The notes under the pieces were generated by a model. The model did no database searches, was not told where the DNA came from, and worked only from the letters and a program-made list of their open reading frames with translations. From Tragulus kanchil (taxonomy: Eukaryota > Chordata > Mammalia > Artiodactyla > Tragulidae): a DNA stretch of 64,000 nt. A program made the position numbers and the translations under genes. Location: NCBI GenBank assembly GCA_022376925.1, contig JAIOJX010000027.1:17005471-17069470 (forward strand), in the 5' to 3' direction. Of this stretch, positions 11,201-20,709 are shown piece after piece. Position 1 is the first letter of the stretch. Every line of letters begins with the position of its first letter.

Positions 11201-14200
11201 GGACTAAATAGTGGACAAAACAGTTAGACACGTGCTGTGAGGAAAGCTCACCAAAAAAAAAGCACTGCTTCTCTTGGAACTGTTGAAATTAAAAAAGGCA
11301 AGGGATGGGGGGCGGGGCTTGGATAGAAATCGTGGAGCTGCAGACTGGAAGAGGCGGGAGAGTGGTGACGGGTGAGGCTGCAAGAAGACAAGAACGGCGA
11401 GAAAAGCGAGGGCACACCGGGTCAAGGCAGGGACACTCAGCTATAAGATCAAGGATGATGAGGAAGGAAACCGTCACTTGTTGACATGAGCACTGTTCTT
11501 GACCTCAGAAAAATTCACTTTGGTGGTATGGTGGGAATCAACATGTTATGGAGCTGAGTCCAGTTTAGGGGAAGCCACGCCTTTCAAGAAGTGAGGACGC
11601 TGGAGGGAAAGGGTCGCTGCTTGAGGAGGAACCGTGGACGAGAAGGGGAAGAAACGGATCATGGCAAGCACCGAAGAGGAGGCGCTTGTTGAAAGCGGAA
11701 GCTGGAGAGGAGGCCCCAGGAGGGAAACCCCCCGGGCAACTTCCTGGTGAGAAGGGGAGGCCTCCAGCCTCGGAAGCGAGGGAGGGTGCAGAGGGTGAGG
11801 CGGCAGGGAGAGGACGGGCGCCGAGAGAGAGCGCAGGTCTGAGGTGTGCAGGGTGCGGCCGGGGAGCGGGGCCAGCCCCGCTGACGGCTGCCGTCTTCTC
11901 TGAGCAGCAGAGGCAGAGCGGCCTCTCCGGAGGCCATGGGGCGCTGCGTGAGGAGGCTAAGACGAAGGGTGAGGAGAAGAACACACGCGACTTCAAACAG
12001 GCTTCTGAGGCTGGGCACTTACTTCTATAATTGCAGCATTGATGGCGGTCTGAAAAGCCACAAGCCCTCTTCGCCAGTATGTGGTCAGGTGACAGTAAGT
12101 TTCATCCCCAACCGCCCAACAGTGCTCTTGAAAGAGGAAGAAACACATGCCCGTCATTACGCCATGGAATCAATGACCGGAATTCAAACACTGACTCTGG
12201 TTCTAAAGAGAGTGCTCTGACTGTTTGCTCAAAGTCCAGGATGCCACGATCCAGAGCACAGTCCAAGCGCTCAGCAAAACTGCACCAAAGAGCAGGACTA
12301 AATAGTGGACAAAACAGTTAGACACGTGCTGTGAGGAAAGCTCACCATGATGTTCAGAAATAAAAAGTACACTGCTTCTCTTCTTGATTTTATTAATGTT
12401 TCCATCAGTGCCCCATAAGCAGCAAAAAAGACTGGAATCAACCCCCAAGGAGTTACCTGAGTATTCGAAGTTCTCTCTTAAAATGGGGATCCTATATCCC
12501 CATCCGAACTTCAGCCGGTAGGAGAAGGTATCGTTAAACACAATTCCCACCATCTCAGAGTCATTTTGGGCATGCATTCTATCCATGGTTTCTTCATCAG
12601 GCATCCCAAAGACGGTTCGTCCTTCCAGGGGTGAAAAACACAGTTAATGGCATCAGCCTCATCACCGGAGGACACAGACCAAGCTGCAGGGTTCAGGTTG
12701 CCGACACAGCTACCCCTGCTCTGTGCACACGCATGCTCCATCGTTTCAGTCCTGGCCGACTCCGTGTGACGCCACGGACTGCAGCCCACCAGGTTCCGCT
12801 GTCCAAGAGATTCTCTGGGAAAGAAGACTGGAGTGGGTGGCCATGCCCTCCTTCGGAGAATCTTCCCGACCCAGGGACGGAACCCAAGTCTCTTGCGTCC
12901 CCTGCATTGGCAGGTGGGTTTCTTTTACCACTGGCACCACGTGGAAAGCTCATCCCCCAAAACATACACACAAAAAAAGCAACTGGCAGCGTCATTTTAG
13001 CATAATGGTAATCCCTACTGAAGGAAAGAAGAACTGAATTTGTGCGCCTAATGTGCATGCCGTCACGTATGTCTCTATATGTGACCACGGTGTGTTGTGT
13101 GCATACTATCCTAGAAAGACACACGCAGACTTTTAGGGGAGGAAATGGTGGCTTAGATGAAGGCAGAAGCTTTCTTTCTTTTTGCTCCATGTGAGTTTGT
13201 AGTTTGTTTCAAGCTGGATACTGCTTTGATAATTAAAATCATTTTAAAACTAAAAGGTATTTTAAAAAACCAGTGCAGTTGGTGCAGGTTCTCTTCAGGT
13301 CCAGGAGCTACGATCCCACATGCCTCACGGCCCCCCAAAGCAAAACATAAAACAGAAGCAATATTGTAACAATTTCAATAATGGCTTTAAAAGATGGTCC
13401 ACATCAAAAAAATCTTAAAGAAATAAAAAGCCATCATGAAACAGTGCAGTGCACAGAGACAGCAGGTGTGGTCGTCTGGAATCTAGCCAGCCTTTCTCTG
13501 CCCCAACCTCAGTGGAGGAATGCACAACAATGACCACAACTCCATGGATTTGAAGGATGAGAAGGGTGACGAAGTTCTCTCTTAAATTTCCTATATCCCC
13601 ATCCGAACTTCAGCCGGTAGGAGAAGGTATCGTTAAACACAATTCCCACCATCTCAGAGTCATTTTGGGCATGCATTCTATCCATGGTTTCTTCATCAGG
13701 CATCCCAAAGACGGTTCGTCCTTCCAGGGGTGAAAAACACAGTTAATGGCATCAGCCTCATCACCGGAGGACACAGACCAAGCTGCAGGGTTCAGGTTGC
13801 CGACACAGCTACCCCTGCTCTGTGCACACGCATGCTCCATCGTTTCAGTCCTGGCCGACTCCGTGTGACGCCACGGACTGCAGCCCACCAGGTTCCGCTG
13901 TCCAAGAGATTCTCTGGGAAAGAAGACTGGAGTGGGTGGCCATGCCCTCCTTCGGAGAATCTTCCCGACCCAGGGACGGAACCCAAGTCTCTTGCGTCCC
14001 CTGCATTGGCAGGTGGGTTTCTTTTACCACTGGCACCACGTGGAAAGCTCATCCCCCAAAACATACACACAAAAAAAGCAACTGGCAGCGTCATTTTAGC
14101 ATAATGGTAATCCCTACTGAAGGAAAGAAGAACTGAATTTGTGCGCCTAATGTGCATGCCGTCACGTATGTCTCTATATGTGACCACGGTGTGTTGTGTG

Positions 14201-17200
14201 CATACTATCCTAGAAAGACACACGCAGACTTTTAGGGGAGGAAATGGTGGCTTAGATGAAGGCAGAAGCTTTCTTTCTTTTTGCTCCATGTGAGTTTGTA
14301 GTTTGTTTCAAGCTGGATACTGCTTTGATAATTAAAATCATTTTAAAACTAAAAGGTATTTTAAAAAACCAGTGCAGTTGGTGCAGGTTCTCTTCAGGTC
14401 CAGGAGCTACGATCCCACATGCCTCACGGCCCCCCAAAGCAAAACATAAAACAGAAGCAATATTGTAACAATTTCAATAATGGCTTTAAAAGATGGTCCA
14501 CATCAAAAAAATCTTAAAGAAATAAAAAGCCATCATGAAACAGTGCAGTGCACAGAGACAGCAGGTGTGGTCGTCTGGAATCTAGCCAGCCTTTCTCTGC
14601 CCCAACCTCAGTGGAGGAATGCACAACAATGACTCACAACTCCATGGATTTGAAGGATGAGAAGGGTGACGGGTGTGCATGCTGTGTAAAAGTCTCCACG
14701 TAAGCCTATATGCAGAATACATCATGCAAAAAATGGAAGCAGTGACAGACTTTATTTTCTTGGGCTCCAAAACCACTGTGGATGATAACTGCAGCCATGA
14801 AATGAAGACGCCTGCTCCTTGGCAGAAGAGCTACGGCAAACCTAGACGGCGTATTAAAAAGCAGAAACATCACTTTGCCAACAAAGGTCCATCCAGTCAA
14901 AGCTATGGTTTTTCCAGTGGTCATGGACAGATGTGAGAGTTGGACCCTAAAGATGGCTGAGTGCAGAACAACCGATGCTTTTAACTGTGGTGCTGGAGAA
15001 GATTCCTAAGAGTCCCTTGGACTGCAGGAGATCAAATCAGTCAATCCAAAAGGAAATCAACCCTGAATACTCATTGGAAGGACGGATACAGAAGCTGAAG
15101 CTTCAATACTTTGGCCACCTGATGGGAAGAACTGACTCATTGGAAAAGACCCTGGTGCTGGGAAAAATACAGAAGACAGAAGGAGAAGCGGACAACAGAG
15201 AATGCGATGGTGGGATGGCATCACTGACTCAATGGACATCGACCTGTGCAAACTTCAGGAGAGAGTGGAGGACAGAGGAGCCCGGTGTGTTGCAGTCGAG
15301 GGGCTTGCAAAGAGTCCAACAGGGCTTAGTGATGAACAGCAGCAACAAAATCTACGCCCGTCTGAGACTTAGGTCACACTCGTGGCAAAGAACCTGCCTA
15401 CCAATGCAAAAGAAGAGACGTGGATTCGATCCCTGGGTCAGGAAGATATCCTGGAGGAGGCTATGGCAATCTACTCCCATTCTTGCCTGGAGAATCCCAT
15501 GGATGGAGAAGCCTGGCGGGCTACAGTCCATGCGGTCGCAGAGAGTAACGCACTGAAAACGGCCCCCAAAGCAAAACATAAAACAGAAGCAATATTGTAA
15601 CAATTTCAATAATGGCTTTAAAAGATGGTCCACATCAAAAAAATCTTAAAGAAATAAAAAGCCATCATGAAACAGTGCAGTGCACAGAGACAGCAGGTGT
15701 GGTCGTCTGGAATCTAGCCAGCCTTTCTCTGCCCCAACCTCAGTGGAGGAATGCACAACAATGACTCACAACTCCATGGATTTGAAGGATGAGAAGGGTG
15801 ACGGGTGTGCATGCTGTGTAAAAGTCTCCACGTAAGCCTATATGCAGAATACATCATGCAAAAAATGGAAGCAGTGACAGACTTTATTTTCTTGGGCTCC
15901 AAAACCACTGTGGATGATAACTGCAGCCATGAAATGAAGACGCCTGCTCCTTGGCAGAAGAGCTACGGCAAACCTAGACGGCGTATTAAAAAGCAGAAAC
16001 ATCACTTTGCCAACAAAGGTCCATCCAGTCAAAGCTATGGTTTTTCCAGTGGTCATGGACAGATGTGAGAGTTGGACCCTAAAGATGGCTGAGTGCAGAA
16101 CAACCGATGCTTTTAACTGTGGTGCTGGAGAAGATTCCTAAGAGTCCCTTGGACTGCAGGAGATCAAATCAGTCAATCCAAAAGGAAATCAACCCTGAAT
16201 ACTCATTGGAAGGACGGATACAGAAGCTGAAGCTTCAATACTTTGGCCACCTGATGGGAAGAACTGACTCATTGGAAAAGACCCTGGTGCTGGGAAAAAT
16301 ACAGAAGACAGAAGGAGAAGCGGACAACAGAGAATGCGATGGTGGGATGGCATCACTGACTCAATGGACATCGACCTGTGCAAACTTCAGGAGAGAGTGG
16401 AGGACAGAGGAGCCCGGTGTGTTGCAGTCGAGGGGCTTGCAAAGAGTCCAACAGGGCTTAGTGATGAACAGCAGCAACAAAATCTACGCCCGTCTGAGAC
16501 TTAGGTCACACTCGTGGCAAAGAACCTGCCTACCAATGCAAAAGAAGAGACGTGGATTCGATCCCTGGGTCAGGAAGATATCCTGGAGGAGGCTATGGCA
16601 ATCTACTCCCATTCTTGCCTGGAGAATCCCATGGATGGAGAAGCCTGGCGGGCTACAGTCCATGCGGTCGCAGAGAGTTGGACACGACTGAAGCAACTGA
16701 ACACACACGCACACACCTGTAGTTCAACACCAGCCTCTTGGCCCCGTGTGAAATGAGGATCCTGACCCAGCTGAAAACCACTGACCCACAGGTCATGTAA
16801 AGAAACTCAATTTGGAAAACAGACTTCAAATTCAATGTGAATAGACTGCGTGTTAATGAAGCCCGGGCCACCGAGACACAAACCTTTCATAAAGGAAGCC
16901 AACGCCATCTTGGCCATGATCCTCTGGGTCACGGCCGTGACCGGGGTGTAGGACACCACTGCCAGATCAGAGTCATTAAATTCATCCACACGTCCCAGGA
17001 CCTGAGGAGGCTTCTCAAGGAAATGTGTAGCTCTGAAGAGTTCTGAGTAGATGCAGAGAGCGAGCAGCGGAAGCAGCACCATCATCCACTCCTCCAACAA
17101 GGAAAAGAGCAAGGAGCCACGTTAGCCGTGGTCAGGAACAGTGAGGGCCAGCCACGACAGAAGGTACTGGCATTTCACTATTGAATGTCCGTCCTTTCTC

Positions 17201-19783
17201 AGTTGCTACCTATTTTCCTCTCTCAGTTACGATCTGTCTGTTCAATAAACCACCATTTCAGACAGCATGCAGCTTGACTCAGGGAACGCAAATGGGGGGC
17301 TCTGTGACAACCCAGAGGGGAGGGATGGGGTGGGAGGCGGGAGGAAGATTCAAGAGGAAGGGGACACATGTATACCTGCAGCTGATTCAGGTTGATGGCA
17401 TGGCAGAAACCAACATAATACTGTAAATTAATCACCCTTCATTTAAAAATAAGTTTCAAAAAATAAAATGAGCTACAAGGATATACTGTACAACACAGGG
17501 AATGTAGCGAATATTTTGTAAGTGGAGTATTACCTTTAAAATTGTGAATCACTCTACTGCGCACTTATGACTTATGTAATATTGTGCAACTATACTTCAA
17601 TTTAAAATAAACTTTTTGGCTGTGTGGAAAGATCTTTCTTGATAAAATTTATTTTACTTACGAATGGAAAAAAAATTTAAAAAAAAGAAGAATCAAATAA
17701 CCTTTTATCTCCAAAAAATATATAGCTTTGCGATGATATCAAATATATGCATTGATCTTAACCTGGAAGCACAGCATACCCTAACATCCTCCTGATTATA
17801 CACCCTCACAATAATAAAATCTAAGGACACAACATCCGTGAGACACTCTTGTCAGAGGGTTTAACCTCAAGTTGGAAAACAGACTTCAAATTCAATGTGA
17901 ATAGACTGCGTGTTAATGAAGCCGGGCCACCGAGACACAAACCTTTCATAAAGGAAGCCAACGCCATCTTGGCCATGATCCTCTGGGTCACGGCCGTGAC
18001 CGGGGTGTAGGACACCACTGCCAGATCAGAGTCATTAAATTCATCCACACGTCCCAGGACCTGAGGAGGCTTCTCAAGGAAATGTGTAGCTCTGAAGAGT
18101 TCTGAGTAGATGCAGAGAGCGAGCAGCGGAAGCAGCACCATCATCCACTCCTCCAACAAGGAAAAGAGCAAGGAGCCACGTTAGCCGTGGTCAGGAACAG
18201 TGAGGGCCAGCCACGACAGAAGGTACTGGCATTTCACTATTGAATGTCCGTCCTTTCTCAGTTGCTACCTATTTTCCTCTCTCAGTTACGATCTGTCTGT
18301 TCAATAAACCACCATTTCAGACAGCATGCAGCTTGCCTCAGGGAACGCAAATGGGGGGCCCTGTGACAACCCAGAGGGGAGGGATGGGGTGGGAGGCGGG
18401 AGGAAGATTCAAGGGGAAAGGGGGACACATGTATACCTGCAGCTGATTCAGGTTGATGGCATGGCAGAAACCAACATAATACTGTAAATTAATCACCCTT
18501 CATTTAAAAATAAGTTTCAAAAAATAAAATGAGCTACAAGGATATACTGTACAACACAGGGAATGTAGCGAATATTTTGTAAGTGGAGTATTACCTTTAA
18601 AATTGTGAATCACTCTACTGCGCACTTATGACTTATGTAATATTGTGCAACTATACTTCAATTTAAAATAAACTTTTTGGCTGTGTGGAAAGATCTTTCT
18701 TGATAAAATTTATTTTACTTACGAATGGAAAAAAAATTTAAAAAAAAGAAGAATCAAATAACCTTTTATCTCCAAAAAATATATAGCTTTGCGATGATAT
18801 CAAATATATGCATTGATCTTAACCTGGAAGCACAGCATACCCTAACATCCTCCTGATTATACACCCTCACAATAATAAAATCTAAGGACACAACATCCCG
18901 TAGGAGACACTCTTGTCAGAGGGTTTAACCTCAAGTTAAAATCCATGTTTTAATCTAAATTCTGTTTATAAGAAAGGTAGATAGTTGTAAATCAACAATA
19001 CTTCAATAAAAATTTTTAATTAAAAAAGAAGTTAGGGTTTCCCTGGTGGTCCAATGGGTAGAGAGTCCACCTTGCAGTGCAGTGGGCACTGGTTCGATCC
19101 CTGGCTCAGGAAGATCCCAGGTGCCACAGAGTGGCTGGACCTGTGCGTCCAACTACCGAGTCAGAGCTCTGGAGTGCATGTGCCCAGAACCAGTGCTCTG
19201 CAGCGAGAGAGGCCACTGCGATGGGAGGCCCACACAGACCAAAGAACAAAGATGAAGGAAAATAAACCAATAAAAATTAGTAAAAAGAGGCCAAAGTAAA
19301 AAAAAAAACTGAGTTGGGTGATCACTGTAAACGTACCTTTCAAAAACATTGCACCCACTTAAAACCTATTTCATTTTGCCTGGCTTTCCCCCTCTTTTCC
19401 GGCAATGAAGGTTGGTCCAGGATAAAACAGGAAAACTCCACAAGATTTGTGCAGATTCCTAACTTGGAATATGGCTAGTTCTGTCCATAAAATGTTACCT
19501 ACTTCGCTTTTCAGTAGCAAACCTGTGAGCCTTCACTTTTTGTCATAAATATTATCATACTCTGCAACATTTGCAACATATTATTTGAGAATCCTGAATC
19601 AACTGGTCCATAAAATCCATGAACATAAAAAAGCAATAAAACCGGCATAATATGAAAATGTGAACAAATAAATATCATGAACCATACCAACAAGCTGTCT
19701 TTTCTCATTCTCCATTTTTTAAGAAAATTTTTGTGCAGAAGGGCCCAAGTTTGTTGGCATATGCTCCTCTTTTTTTCAATCAT
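5127..19783 (-). CDS. ABCA10: ABCA10, 5' part of gene (8 coding exons, joined on minus strand)
   Basis: This is an ABC subfamily A lipid-type transporter. The ABCA6/8/9/10 group is membrane-bound and its substrates are poorly known. Exons run right to left: 19688-19783, 16884-17091, 12457-12621, 10929-11032, 7908-8134, 6719-6860, 6301-6486, 5127-5274. Using one copy of each duplicated exon they join without a stop into 425 codons plus one base. Residues 1-50 hold the cytosolic N-terminus and the first membrane helix, about 50-190 the first large extracellular loop, and about 200-425 the remaining helices of the first membrane domain. The words [27 protein letters not shown] and [14 protein letters not shown] match ABCA10 better than ABCA6, 8 or 9 as I recall those proteins. 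The first nucleotide-binding domain is not in the window; no further exon was found in 1-5126. Exons 2, 3 and 4 also occur as second copies (see the duplication entries). Assignment to ABCA10 rests on recalled family sequence and on adjacency to ABCA5. Confidence 0.88.
5275..6042. other. ABCA10 intron, nothing recognised
   Basis: The intron between exons 7 and 8. Purine-rich around 5440-5620; no repeat or exon recognised. Confidence 0.4.
6043..6157 (-). mobile_element. tRNA-derived ruminant SINE
   Basis: On the minus strand it reads CCTGGTGGTCCAGTGGTTAG followed by CTGATCGGGGAGCTAGGATC, ending in a T-rich run on the plus strand. Confidence 0.75.
6301..6486 (-). CDS. ABCA10: ABCA10 coding exon 7
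   Basis: The exon encodes 62 residues in phase 0: a helix near [12 protein letters not shown], then the group hallmark [19 protein letters not shown] and [11 protein letters not shown]. These are membrane helices and short loops of the first transmembrane domain. The acceptor is CTTCAG and the donor GTAAGA. Confidence 0.94.
6719..6860 (-). CDS. ABCA10: ABCA10 coding exon 6
   Basis: The exon codes for 47 residues, two consecutive membrane helices ([19 protein letters not shown] and [12 protein letters not shown]). It completes the Trp codon split with exon 5. The donor is GTGAGT just below 6719 and the acceptor CTGTAG above 6860. Confidence 0.92.
7170..7385 (-). mobile_element. BOV-A2-type SINE
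   Basis: On the plus strand TGTCTGACTCTCTGCGACCC, GGAGTGGGCTGCCATTTCCT and TCTTTACCACTAGAGCCACC show a minus-oriented element. It is followed at 7386-7560 by a plus-oriented one. Confidence 0.8.
7386..7560 (+). mobile_element. Bov-tA-type SINE
   Basis: CCCTGGGTTGGGAAGACC, CCAGTATTCTCGCCTGGAGA and CGGGCTACAGTCCGTGGGGT identify the element. It lies head to head with the preceding SINE. Confidence 0.75.
7663..7876 (-). mobile_element. BovB LINE fragment
   Basis: Minus-oriented BovB 3' sequence: TTCCACTGAGTCGGTGGTGC, CCATCCAACCACCTCATCCT and CCCAGCATCAAGGTCTCTTC. A short GTT run precedes it. Confidence 0.75.
7908..8134 (-). CDS. ABCA10: ABCA10 coding exon 5
   Basis: This 227-base exon encodes 75 residues plus two bases, starting [19 protein letters not shown]. 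It contains a membrane helix ([17 protein letters not shown]) and ends in the coupling-helix region [20 protein letters not shown]. The acceptor is CTGTAG and the donor GTGAGT. Confidence 0.93.
8500..8690 (+). mobile_element. Bov-tA-type SINE
   Basis: GGGGTTCGATCCCTGGGTTG and CAACCCACTCCAGTATTTTG. The duplicate is at 9626-9816. Confidence 0.82.
8848..9000 (-). mobile_element. old hAT-Charlie-like DNA transposon relic
   Basis: TAAATAAAGTTTTATTGCAA, GAGACCGTTTGGCCC and GTCTGGTCCTTCACAGG resemble a mammal-wide nonautonomous hAT element. The duplicate is at 9974-10126. The family name is from memory. Confidence 0.45.
10480..10910. other. GC-rich intron segment
   Basis: G-rich, with some CpG around 10690-10850; duplicated at 11574-12004. 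Open frames on both strands here are compositional. Confidence 0.4.
10929..11032 (-). CDS. ABCA10: ABCA10 coding exon 4
   Basis: The exon encodes [17 protein letters not shown] followed by [17 protein letters not shown]. This is the end of the first extracellular loop, with its cysteines, and the [10 protein letters not shown] segment conserved across the ABCA8/9/10 group. The acceptor is TTTCAAG next to 11032 and the donor is GTAAGT below 10929. Confidence 0.92.
12023..12126 (-). CDS. ABCA10: ABCA10 coding exon 4, duplicate copy
   Basis: This is an exact 104-base second copy of 10929-11032 with intact splice sites. Using both copies would shift the reading frame. It lies in the second unit of the 10224-12345 tandem duplication, so it is probably an assembly duplicate. 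Confidence 0.7.
12457..12621 (-). CDS. ABCA10: ABCA10 coding exon 3
   Basis: This 165-base exon codes for extracellular loop sequence containing [33 protein letters not shown] and [14 protein letters not shown]. The acceptor (CTGGAAG before 12621) has only a modest pyrimidine tract; the donor is GTAACT below 12457. The phase is 2 in and 1 out, matching the neighbouring exons. Confidence 0.92.
12735..12950 (-). mobile_element. BOV-A2-type SINE
   Basis: On the plus strand GACTGGAGTGGGTGGCCATG, CTTCCCGACCCAGGGACGGA and CCTGCATTGGCAGGTGGGTT. The duplicate is at 13834-14049. Confidence 0.85.
13275..13425 (+). mobile_element. CHR-2-like tRNA-derived SINE
   Basis: ACGATCCCACATGCCTCACG, then AAAACATAAAACAGAAGCAA and GATGGTCCACATCAAAAAAA. 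Copies at 14374-14524 and (partial) 15563-15656 are due to the tandem blocks. Confidence 0.6.
13572..13720 (-). pseudogene. ABCA10 coding exon 3, truncated duplicate copy
   Basis: This second copy of the exon at 12457-12621 begins abruptly at the duplication junction near 13571. It lacks the donor end, and about seven bases are missing or changed near 13589 compared with the first copy. It cannot be spliced as a normal exon. The damage lies exactly at the block edge, as expected for a poor-quality contig end. Confidence 0.75.
14670..15355 (+). mobile_element. BovB (RTE) LINE 3' end with reverse transcriptase C-terminus
   Basis: Translations contain [37 protein letters not shown] and [14 protein letters not shown], the conserved C-terminal end of the BovB reverse transcriptase polyprotein. 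It is broken by stops and frameshifts and 5' truncated. The duplicate is at 15802-16487. Confidence 0.92.
15368..15556 (+). mobile_element. Bov-tA-type SINE
   Basis: CGTGGCAAAGAACCTGCC, TTCGATCCCTGGGTCAGGAA and GGCGGGCTACAGTCCATGCG. The duplicate at 16500-16708 is complete, ending in a CA-rich tail; the first is cut at the block junction. Confidence 0.85.
16884..17091 (-). CDS. ABCA10: ABCA10 coding exon 2
   Basis: The exon encodes 69 residues plus one base. It starts [19 protein letters not shown], the first membrane helix, and continues into the extracellular loop with [18 protein letters not shown] and [11 protein letters not shown]. The GTTTGTG donor follows the G at 16884. The MALASFMKG word is shared with the start of annotated human ABCA10, which supports the gene assignment. 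Confidence 0.9.
17275..17620 (+). mobile_element. L1 LINE 3' end
   Basis: GGGGACACATGTATACCTGC, TTCAGGTTGATGGCATGGCA and ATAATACTGTAAATTAATCA, followed by the AGGATATACTGTACAACACA segment. The duplicate is at 18335-18680. Confidence 0.75.
17943..18150 (-). CDS. ABCA10: ABCA10 coding exon 2, proximal duplicate copy
   Basis: This 208-base exon is identical in coding content to 16884-17091 and lies in the second unit of a direct tandem duplication. Acceptor and donor are both present. Including both copies would add 208 bases and shift the frame, so only one can be used in a working transcript. It is most likely an assembly duplicate. Confidence 0.7.
19032..19312 (+). mobile_element. Bov-tA SINE, full length
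   Basis: TTTCCCTGGTGGTCCAATGG, the B-box GGTTCGATCCCTGGCTCAGG, then CCACTGCGATGGGAGGCCCA and an A-rich tail. Confidence 0.9.
19320..19680. other. ABCA10 intron next to start exon
   Basis: Intron 1 sequence between a SINE and the donor of the start exon; AT-rich and unremarkable. Confidence 0.4.
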
Positions 19784-19789
19784 TGTGTC
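19688..19789 (-). CDS. ABCA10: ABCA10 coding exon 1 with start codon
   Basis: The ATG is at 19783-19781, and six untranslated bases lie between it and an acceptor CAG at 19792-19790. The exon encodes 32 residues beginning [20 protein letters not shown], the cytosolic N-terminus typical of the ABCA8/9/6 group (QQT.ALL.KN..KKWRM pattern). The donor GTATGG at 19687 leaves phase 0. The frame stays open upstream on the genome, but the acceptor and the paralogue N-terminus favour this ATG. As I recall, the annotated human ABCA10 starts later, inside the next exon, so this ruminant gene keeps the longer ancestral N-terminus. Confidence 0.85.
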
Positions 19790-20169
19790 CTGTTCAGACA
19801 AAGTCAATATTGCACAGTCACAGCCAGGCAAGAAAAACAGAAAAAAGAAATCAGTTACAAAAAAAGCACACTTTGAACACACAATCCCAGGTGTGCTCAC
19901 TGAACGTCTCGTTTGACCTCAGCGTAGCACACGCACTAATGTGGTAAACAGTATACAGTGTCCAATGGCCTGCAGCTGGGATCTCCCCCCAGGCTGGACC
20001 ATTCTGTGCAGGAGGAGGGCTATGTGGTGGGCGGTCTTTTCGTTTCTGTCTCAAAAGCAAATTTTTCTGCCAAATCCTGATGTTACAACAATCTAACGCA
20101 AATAACAAACACAACATTGTAAATCAAGTGTACTCCAATTAAAATAAATTAAACCCGAGAACAAAATGT

Positions 20170-20380
20170 TACCCACGCAAGACCCTGATGCTGGGAAAGA
20201 CGGAGGGCAGGAGGAGCAGGGGGCGACAGAGAAGGGCATGGTCGGAGGGCGCCACCAACTCAATGGATACGAGACTGGGCCAGCCTGGGGAGACGTGAAG
20301 GACGCGGAGGCTGGCGTGGCTGCAGTCCACAGGGTGGCCCAGAGTCCGAGACGGCTGAGCCCCTGAACAGCAACACTGAG
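20170..20380 (+). mobile_element. BovB LINE 3' fragment
   Basis: CCCTGATGCTGGGAAAGACG, AACTCAATGGATACGAGACT and GGCTGCAGTCCACAGGGTGG. Part of it recurs at 21450-21518. Confidence 0.75.
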
Positions 20381-20517
20381 AATCCGAAACACCCTGGACT
20401 GCCCGTAACGTTTTCAAAAAAACACGTGTCACAGGAATAAAACTGCCTCCCGCTTTTTGTCCATCAGGGAGCTGCCCACAGGCGCTTTGAAAGGCGCACT
20501 TTTGTAGGCTGATCTGA

Positions 20518-20705
20518 TGACAGCTAGCAGTAAAGAACCCACTTGCAAATGCAGGAGACAGAAGAGACACGGTTCAATTCCAGGGTCAGGAAGACCCCCT
20601 GGAGGAGGAATGGCAGCCCCCTCCAGGAGTCCCGCCCGGAGAATCCCGTGCTCGGAGGAGCCTGGCGGGCTTCGCTCCACGGGCTCGCAGAGGCGCCTGG
20701 ACACA
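20518..20705 (+). mobile_element. Bov-tA-type SINE
   Basis: GCAGTAAAGAACCCACTTGC, GGTTCAATTCCAGGGTCAGG and GGAGGAGCCTGGCGGGCTTC. The duplicate is at 21656-21843. Confidence 0.8.
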
Positions 20706-20709
20706 CACA

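Larger units (their letters stand above)
10224..12345. repeat. tandem duplication 3 (units 10224-11251 and 11318-12345)
   Basis: Direct copies with offset 1094, carrying ABCA10 exon 4. Its left 244 bases overlap the second unit of duplication 2, so that segment occurs three times. A 66-base purine-rich junction (11252-11317) includes a garbled extension of the copy. Confidence 0.95.
12467..14665. repeat. tandem duplication 4 (units 12467-13570 and 13572-14665)
   Basis: Direct copies with offset about 1099. They carry ABCA10 exon 3 (the second copy truncated), a BOV-A2-type SINE and an older tRNA-type SINE. Confidence 0.95.
14430..16679. repeat. tandem duplication 5 (units 14430-15547 and 15562-16679)
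   Basis: Direct copies with offset 1132, carrying a BovB 3' end and a SINE. The left 236 bases are also part of duplication 4, giving three copies. Confidence 0.95.
16813..18936. repeat. tandem duplication 6 (units 16813-17873 and 17874-18936)
   Basis: Direct copies with offset about 1060, carrying ABCA10 exon 2 and an L1 3' end. A few substitutions and indels separate the copies (for example near 17335 and 18905). Confidence 0.95.

Noticed and set aside
14975..15556. A 193-codon plus-strand open frame (and its copy at 16107) as a host gene
   Set aside because: It is the C-terminal end of the BovB reverse transcriptase reading into a SINE.
19032..19312. tRNA genes
   Set aside because: B-box-like GGTTCGATCC words occur in many places but always inside SINEs; no cloverleaf with a complete acceptor stem was seen.
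5127..19783. Assignment of the left gene to ABCA6, ABCA8 or ABCA9
   Set aside because: The [21 protein letters not shown] and [14 protein letters not shown] words and the position next to ABCA5 fit ABCA10 best; confirmation needs a phylogeny.
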